Below, in pieces: positions 6,208-10,996 of a stretch of 10,996 nt of DNA. The stretch lies in the NCBI GenBank assembly GCA_965364735.1, contig CBDTYW010000117.1, positions 1 through 10,996 on the forward strand, in the 5' to 3' direction. The position numbers and the translations under genes were made by a program. The stretch comes from CBDTYW01 sp965364735 (GTDB lineage Bacteria > Actinomycetota > Nitriliruptoria > Nitriliruptorales > Nitriliruptoraceae). The first letter of the stretch is position 1. Every line of letters begins with the position of its first letter. The notes beneath the pieces are model-generated. The model was not told where the DNA came from. It did no database searches and saw only the letters and a list, made by a program, of their open reading frames with translations.

Positions 6208-6264
6208 GAAGAACATCCAGGGCGACGGTCTGCGGGCCGGCGTCACCGGGAGGAAACACGTGAC

Positions 6265-8277
6265 ATGGATGAACTGATCAGGTTGACCGTCCTCGGTCTG
6301 GTCGTCGGCGCGGCCTACGCCATCGCCGCCTCGGGCCTCGTCATCACCTACGCCACCTCGAACGTGTTCAACATGGCGCACGGCGCCATCGGCATGGTCA
6401 TGGCGTTCGTGTACTGGTCGCTGGCGTTCAACACCGACCGGCCGTTCTGGCTGCCGTCGATGCCTGCCCCGGTCGCGGCGCTGCTGACGGTCTTCGTGAT
6501 CGCGCCCCTGTTCGGGCTGTTCCTCGAACGCGTGATCATGCGCAAGCTGACCACCGCGACGGTGACCCAGCAGGTGACGGTCACGGTCGGCCTCATGATC
6601 TTCCTCATCGGGTTCGCCCAGTCGGTCTGGCCGTCCGCGGGACGTGGCGTCCAGTCGTTCTTCGGCACCCGCAGCGTCGGCGTCGGCACCGTCAACGTCT
6701 CGTTCGACCAGCTCCTCACCTTCTTCATCGCCTTCGCGGTCGCCGGCGGGATGTACCTGCTGCTCAACACCACCCGGACCGGCATCGGCATGCGGGCCAT
6801 CGTCGACAACCGCACCCTGCTCCAGCTGCACGGCGCGAAGCCCGGCCAGCTCGCTGGCATCTCGTGGGCGATCGGATCCGGGCTGGCAGCGCTGGCCGGG
6901 ATCCTGCTCGTCAACCAGAACGAGGTCGGCCTCGAGTACTTCCTCCTCACCTTCCTCGTCATCAACGCCTTCGCGGCGGCGATGTTCGGACGCCTGAAGT
7001 CGCTGCCCCAGACCTTCGGTGGCGCGCTCGTCGTCGGCCTCGCCATCCAGTACTTCGTCTACGTCACCGGCTTCCTCCCCGACGACTTCAAGGCCGACTT
7101 CAACACCCTGCTCTCCGGTCTGCGTGCGGCGCTCCCGACGATCGTGCTGTTCGTCGTCATGCTCGTCCTGCCGATGGAGAAGCTGCGGATCGGTGCGCTC
7201 GACGGCGCCACGCTCGCCCGGCTGCCGAGTCGACGCAACTACCTCATCGGGTCCGGTGCGTTCCTCGCGATCTGCATGTTCCTGATCAACGTCGTCCTCG
7301 ACAACGCCCAGGTCTCCGCGTTCGGCGGCGGGATCGCGTTCGCGCTCATCATGCTCTCGCTGGTCGTGCTCACCGGGTACGGCGGTGACGTCTCCCTCGG
7401 GCAGATGACGTTCGTCGGCCTCGGCGCGCTCGTCGTCGGTCGCTACTTCGGAGCGTTCAACCTCTGGAGCGTCATCATGGCCGGCGTGGTCGCCGGGCTC
7501 ATCGGCGCGATCGTCGCCTTCCCGGCGCTGCGGCTCCGTGGCCTCTACCTCGGCCTCGGCACCTTGGCGTTCGCCAAGGCGATGGAGAAGCTGGTCTTCG
7601 AGTACGACGGTCTGGGCTTCAGCCTCGGCGGCAGCGCCGAGGCGTCACGTCCGAGCCTTGTCTCGACCGAGGCCGGCTTCGCGATGTTGGTCGCGGTCGC
7701 GTTCATCGCGATGGCCGGCTTCGTCCTCGAGCTCCGGCGGAGCAGATACGGACGTCTGCTCCTGGCGACGCGTGACTCGCCTGCTGCGTGCGGGACGCTC
7801 GGGCTCAACATCCGCAACACCCGCGTGCTCGTCTTCGCGCTCTCCGCGGCGATGGCCGGGGTCGGTGGCGCGTTCTTCGCCGGCATGCGCGTGGCGGTCG
7901 GCGCGACCGACTTCCTCGCCTTCCAGTCCCTGCCGTTGCTGCTGATGGCTGCGGTCGGCGGGATCACCTCGGTCTCCGGCGCCCTGCTCGGCGGGATGAT
8001 GCTCGGCTTCGGCCCGAGCCTGCAGGAGTCGTTCGGGTCGGACTTCGCCGGCTTCTGGATCATCCAGGACGCCGCCGGCGTGCAGTACATGTCGATCGGT
8101 GTCCTCGCGATCTACGTCGGGCAGAACCCGAACGGCGCGATGGGGCTGATCTTCAACGCGTTCCGCAAGAACTTCATGAAGGCCGACACGGTCTCGGGGC
8201 TCGCCGCTCTCGAGGACGGCGGGCGCACGTCCGACGTCGACGCCGAAGCTGAGGAGCCGTCCCTTGCAACCGTCTGA
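6265..8277 (+). CDS. fused LivH-LivM-type ABC permease
   Basis: 670 residues; ATG 6265 with GGGAGG 11 nt upstream. Two permease domains that are usually separate proteins lie in one chain. The first (about 1-305) has the LivH hallmark NVFNMAHG at 33-40 and a loop GMRAIVDN at 175-182 matching the ATPase-coupling helix. The second (about 325-635) has the LivM hallmark GYGGDVSLGQ at 371-380, a coupling-loop stretch YGRLLLATRDSPAA (495-508) and AVGGITSVSGALLGG near 563-577. Each half carries many hydrophobic segments, and the tail after about 640 is hydrophilic and acidic. The protein should form the whole transmembrane pore for the binding protein's ligand, with the LivG- and LivF-like ATPases docking at one half each. 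Its last 14 nt overlap the LivG-like gene. Such fusions are known in actinobacteria. Confidence 0.93.
   Translation: MDELIRLTVLGLVVGAAYAIAASGLVITYATSNVFNMAHGAIGMVMAFVYWSLAFNTDRPFWLPSMPAPVAALLTVFVIAPLFGLFLERVIMRKLTTATVTQQVTVTVGLMIFLIGFAQSVWPSAGRGVQSFFGTRSVGVGTVNVSFDQLLTFFIAFAVAGGMYLLLNTTRTGIGMRAIVDNRTLLQLHGAKPGQLAGISWAIGSGLAALAGILLVNQNEVGLEYFLLTFLVINAFAAAMFGRLKSLPQTFGGALVVGLAIQYFVYVTGFLPDDFKADFNTLLSGLRAALPTIVLFVVMLVLPMEKLRIGALDGATLARLPSRRNYLIGSGAFLAICMFLINVVLDNAQVSAFGGGIAFALIMLSLVVLTGYGGDVSLGQMTFVGLGALVVGRYFGAFNLWSVIMAGVVAGLIGAIVAFPALRLRGLYLGLGTLAFAKAMEKLVFEYDGLGFSLGGSAEASRPSLVSTEAGFAMLVAVAFIAMAGFVLELRRSRYGRLLLATRDSPAACGTLGLNIRNTRVLVFALSAAMAGVGGAFFAGMRVAVGATDFLAFQSLPLLLMAAVGGITSVSGALLGGMMLGFGPSLQESFGSDFAGFWIIQDAAGVQYMSIGVLAIYVGQNPNGAMGLIFNAFRKNFMKADTVSGLAALEDGGRTSDVDAEAEEPSLATV
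8251..8256 (+). promoter_or_regulatory. ribosome binding site inside the permease gene, for TTG 8264
   Basis: GAGGAG ends 7 nt before TTG 8264 and lies within the permease coding sequence. It supports the 14-nt gene overlap and a TTG start, implying translational coupling of permease and ATPase. Confidence 0.7.
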
Positions 8278-9031
8278 CGCACCCCTCCTCGAGGTCGAGA
8301 ACGTGAGCGTCCGCTTCGGCGGCATCACGGCGGTCGACCGCTGCCAGTTCACCCTCGAGCCGGGTCGCGTGGCTGGCCTCATCGGCCCGAACGGCGCCGG
8401 CAAGACCACGACGTTCAACGTCATCACCGGCCTGCAGGACCCGACCGAGGGCCGCATCCTGATCGACGGCAAGGACGTCAGCTCGACGTCGGTCGAGAAG
8501 CGTGCCCGGATGGGCATGGCCCGGACGTTCCAGCGGCTCGAGGTGTTCGGATCCCTCAGCGTCTTCGACAACGTCCTCGTCGCTGCGGAGATCTACAAGT
8601 CGTGGTCCGGGGACTCCCGCGACCCGCGCGCGACCGCCGCCGAGGCCATCCGCCTCGTCGGCGTCGAGCCGTTCGTTGACCAGCCCGCGGACTCGGTGCC
8701 CACGGGCGTGGCCCGGATGACGGAGCTTGCTCGCGCGCTCACGACGCAGCCGCGGATCCTGCTGCTCGACGAGCCATCGTCCGGGCTCAGCGACGAGGAG
8801 TCGGTCGACTTCGGCAACCTGCTGATCGAGCTCGCCTCCCGGGGGGTCTCGATCCTGATGGTCGAGCACGACGTCGATCTCGTGATGCGGGTCTGCGACT
8901 GGATTGACGTCCTCGACTTCGGCCACGTGATCGCGTCGGGAACGGCGGACATGATCCGGACCGACCCGAAGGTGCAAGCCGCGTACCTGGGCGAGGACGA
9001 CCCCGAGGACGGCACGGAGGACGCAGCATGA
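8264..9031 (+). CDS. livG: LivG-like ABC transporter ATPase with atypical signature
   Basis: 255 residues from TTG 8264. Walker A GPNGAGKT is at 41-48, the Q-loop Gln at 90 (ARTFQRL), Walker B ILLLDEP at 165-171 with catalytic Glu170, and the switch His at 202 (VEHD). ARTFQRL and the overall length are typical of LivG. The ABC signature, normally LSGGQ or the LivG form LPYGQQR, reads VPTGVAR (145-151): only the central Gly148 is kept, and the Gln is Val. I recall PTG-type signatures in other actinobacterial members, so this is probably a subfamily trait rather than damage. It overlaps the permease by 14 nt and the LivF-like gene by 4 nt. It powers uptake by the fused permease from the cytoplasmic face. 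The symbol denotes the family, not proven leucine transport. Confidence 0.92.
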   Translation: MQPSDAPLLEVENVSVRFGGITAVDRCQFTLEPGRVAGLIGPNGAGKTTTFNVITGLQDPTEGRILIDGKDVSSTSVEKRARMGMARTFQRLEVFGSLSVFDNVLVAAEIYKSWSGDSRDPRATAAEAIRLVGVEPFVDQPADSVPTGVARMTELARALTTQPRILLLDEPSSGLSDEESVDFGNLLIELASRGVSILMVEHDVDLVMRVCDWIDVLDFGHVIASGTADMIRTDPKVQAAYLGEDDPEDGTEDAA

Positions 9032-9738
9032 GCGAGCCCATCCTGGAAGTCGTCGACATCCGTGCCGCCTACGGGCGCATCGAGGTGCTCAAGGGCGTCA
9101 GCTTCAAGGTGCCGAGGGGTGCGGTCGTCGCGCTGCTCGGCCCGAACGGTGCCGGCAAGTCCACCACCCTCAAGGTCATCTCCGGGCAGATGAACCCCAC
9201 CGCGGGTCACGTCCACGTCGGCGGGATCCACGTCAACGGGGCCAACGCTGACGCGCTGTCGCGCGTCGGCATGTGCACCGTTCCTGAGGGTCGCTCGGTC
9301 TTCCCGAACCTCACGGTCGAGGAGAACCTGCGCCTCATGGCGTACGCGGGCAAGACTTCCGAGAAGGAGATCCAGGAGATCGCCTACTCGAGGTTCCCTC
9401 GACTCGGCGAACGCCAGCAGCAGCTGGCGGGGAAGATGTCCGGCGGCGAGCAGCAGATGCTCGCGATGGCCCGCGCGCTCGCCACGAGCCCCTCGCTGCT
9501 GCTCGTCGACGAGCTCTCGATGGGCCTCGCCCCGCTGATCGTCTCGGAGCTCTACGAGGTCCTCGCGCAGATCGCTTCGGAAGGTGTTTCGGTGCTGGTC
9601 GTCGAACAGTTCGCCAAGACCGCGCTCGCGGTCTCGGACTACGGGGTCGTCATGGTCGGAGGTCGCGTCACCGCCGTCGGTGAGCCTGCGGACCTCGAAG
9701 CGGACATCGCCGCGGCCTATCTGGGCGAAGCAGCCTGA
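9028..9738 (+). CDS. livF: LivF-like ABC transporter ATPase
   Basis: 236 residues, typical for LivF. ATG 9028 overlaps the LivG-like stop (ATGA), and GGAGG (9016-9020) lies 7 nt upstream. Walker A GPNGAGKST is at 38-46. The Q-loop position reads VPEGR (85-89), as is usual in LivF. The signature MSGGEQQ is canonical at 137-143, and Walker B LLLVDEL ends with Asp161-Glu162. The switch His is replaced by Gln194 (VEQF), a normal LivF feature. Paired with the LivG-like protein, which has His202 but a weak signature, the heterodimer is expected to be asymmetric: the good signature here would complete the nucleotide site formed with the partner's Walker A. This is the last gene of the overlapping importer set. 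Confidence 0.95.
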   Translation: MSEPILEVVDIRAAYGRIEVLKGVSFKVPRGAVVALLGPNGAGKSTTLKVISGQMNPTAGHVHVGGIHVNGANADALSRVGMCTVPEGRSVFPNLTVEENLRLMAYAGKTSEKEIQEIAYSRFPRLGERQQQLAGKMSGGEQQMLAMARALATSPSLLLVDELSMGLAPLIVSELYEVLAQIASEGVSVLVVEQFAKTALAVSDYGVVMVGGRVTAVGEPADLEADIAAAYLGEAA

Positions 9739-9812
9739 CCTCCGACCATCCGCTTGATCTCTGTCCACAGCATGCCGAAACTCCAGACACACCCTCCACG
9801 CTCAGGAAGCCA

Positions 9813-10996
9813 ATGACCACGATGCCGCGACGCCGACGCCTGGCCGCTGCTGCGCTCGCAGCCGCGATCACCGGGGGCATCGCTGGCATGCCGACGTTCG
9901 CGGCTGCCCAGGAGAGCGAGATCCGGTTGTCGGACGATGCCTTCGGCGGGTTCAAGGCTCGTGGCGAGGGCTCGCCGGCGAAGATCGAGTACTACGAGCC
10001 GTTCGCGCCGGTTCCCGTCGACCCGGGCGAACCGCACTTCGAGAACACCTTCTCCTTCACCCAGGCCTCCATGGGCACCGGGCCGGTCTCCCGTGGACTC
10101 GCGTCCTCGGTCTGGCCCGGCGCCGCGGTCGGCGACGGCCTTCCCGCGATCGCGCCCGGAGCGCCGGACTACCAGATCAAGGCGAGCGCCCAGTACCCCG
10201 ATGACGTCGACAACAACTACGAGGCCTCCGCCGAGGCGCCTGGCCTCGGTGCCGGGATGAACTCCTTCGCCAAGGGCATTGACGTCGGGGCGTTCGCGGA
10301 CACGTCGGACTCGCCCGACCCCACGCAGCTCGGGTTCGGCGCCACACACTCTGAGTCCTTCACCCACATCGCCGACGGCCTCGTGGTCGCGACGACCGAT
10401 GCGAGCGCGCAGGACGTCAGCATCCTCGGCGGGATCATCACGATCGACTCCGTCCGCACCATCCTGCGCGCCACCTCCGACGCCAAGACCGGCGCGACCG
10501 AAGGTGTGACCAGCGTCAGCGGGCTCACGATCGCCGGCTACGGCTACGACGTCAACGACGACGGCGTCGTCCCGAAGGACGGAGGGGACCCGCCGGACGA
10601 CGGCGGTGGCCTCATCCCGATCCCGAACGTGCTCCCCGGAGCCGACGAGGTCCGTGAGAACCTCGGCATCCAGGTGATCGCCGTCGCGCACACCGAGGAG
10701 ATCGACGGCGCCAAGAGCTTCCGCCAGGCGGAGGGCGTCCGCTTCATCGTCGACACCAAGGTGATGAAGGCGTACTTCCGAGATGCACCGCTCAACGAGC
10801 TGACCGCCATCGTCCCGGACGACCAGCTCCGCGGCCAGCTCATCTCGATCCTCGGCGTCGCCCCGGAGATCCACTACGTCTTCGGCGCCGGACGCGTGAC
10901 GGCCAACGGCGTGCCGCCCTTCAGCTTCACCCCGCCACCGCTCCCGCCGCCGCCGGCCCCGGTCGTCGTCCCTCCGCCGCCCCCTCCGGTCTTCAC
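9813..10996 (+). CDS. exported protein of unknown function with Pro-rich stretch (3' end cut)
   Basis: Open frame of at least 394 residues, running off the right edge. ATG 9813 is preceded by AGGA 5 nt upstream. A signal peptide is clear: Arg6-Arg9, an Ala-rich core, likely cleavage after Ala32 (AAA|QES). The mature part is rich in Ala, Gly, Ser and Asp and poor in Cys. Residues 200-240 (LLGGI-type strand, then SGLTIAG) resemble the beta-rich repeats of 'choice-of-anchor P' actinobacterial surface proteins, a weak match from memory. DVNDDG at 246-251 resembles a calcium-binding loop. From 371 to the edge it is almost all Pro with Phe, Val and Ala, like a wall-spanning spacer. It begins 74 nt after the LivF-like gene, so co-transcription with the importer is plausible. 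The function is not recognised. Confidence 0.8.
   Translation, partial: MTTMPRRRRLAAAALAAAITGGIAGMPTFAAAQESEIRLSDDAFGGFKARGEGSPAKIEYYEPFAPVPVDPGEPHFENTFSFTQASMGTGPVSRGLASSVWPGAAVGDGLPAIAPGAPDYQIKASAQYPDDVDNNYEASAEAPGLGAGMNSFAKGIDVGAFADTSDSPDPTQLGFGATHSESFTHIADGLVVATTDASAQDVSILGGIITIDSVRTILRATSDAKTGATEGVTSVSGLTIAGYGYDVNDDGVVPKDGGDPPDDGGGLIPIPNVLPGADEVRENLGIQVIAVAHTEEIDGAKSFRQAEGVRFIVDTKVMKAYFRDAPLNELTAIVPDDQLRGQLISILGVAPEIHYVFGAGRVTANGVPPFSFTPPPLPPPPAPVVVPPPPPPVF

Noticed and set aside
6230..6250. CCGG-CGTCA-CCGG short dyad before the fused permease
   Set aside because: Only 4-bp arms in GC-rich DNA beside the ribosome binding site; too weak to call a regulatory element.
9717..10874. 385-codon minus-strand open frame opposite the exported protein
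   Set aside because: The plus frame has a signal peptide, a ribosome binding site and sensible composition; the minus frame is repetitive Asp/Arg/Val/Gly without motifs.

Overview
The window reads as high-GC actinobacterial DNA (Actinomycetota; order not resolved). The signs are a strong G/C bias at third codon positions, GTG and TTG starts alongside ATG, and gene families typical of lipid-degrading actinobacteria: several CoA-type short-chain dehydrogenases, a wax ester synthase/diacylglycerol acyltransferase (WS/DGAT) and a P450-type ferredoxin. Coding density is very high. No RNA gene, mobile element, CRISPR array or gene-free stretch over 300 bases was seen.

Left part (1-4454), lipid/CoA redox genes. 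A leftward SDR with the active-site spacing of 2,4-dienoyl-CoA reductase runs off the left edge. Divergent from it, across a 124-bp intergenic region, a rightward run begins: an SDR resembling the (3R)-hydroxyacyl-CoA dehydrogenase domain of peroxisomal MFE-2, a WS/DGAT with an intact HHxxxDG motif, a small single-cluster ferredoxin, and then a third classical SDR. A perfect palindrome (CTGACG-N3-CGTCAG) lies in the divergent intergenic region and again, identical over 17 bp, just upstream of the third SDR. A one-mismatch relative sits beside the second copy. These look like operators of one local regulator, whose gene is not in the window.

Right part (4455-9738), a branched-chain-amino-acid-type (HAAT family) ABC importer: a lipoprotein substrate-binding protein with an unusually long Pro/Thr/Ser/Gly linker, a single-chain fusion of the two permeases (LivH+LivM), and two ATPases (LivG-like and LivF-like). 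The ATPase genes overlap their upstream neighbours by 14 and 4 nt, as in a tightly coupled operon. The LivG-like protein has a non-canonical ABC signature. After a 74-nt gap, an exported protein of unknown function with a Pro-rich stretch begins and runs off the right edge.

Working picture (inference): the importer brings in a substrate, perhaps a hydrophobic or acyl compound rather than an amino acid. The SDRs would process unsaturated or hydroxylated CoA intermediates, the ferredoxin would feed an oxygenase encoded elsewhere, and the WS/DGAT would store surplus acyl groups. The families are familiar. The most original observations are the shared operator, the altered LivG signature, the binding protein's linker and the unknown exported protein.
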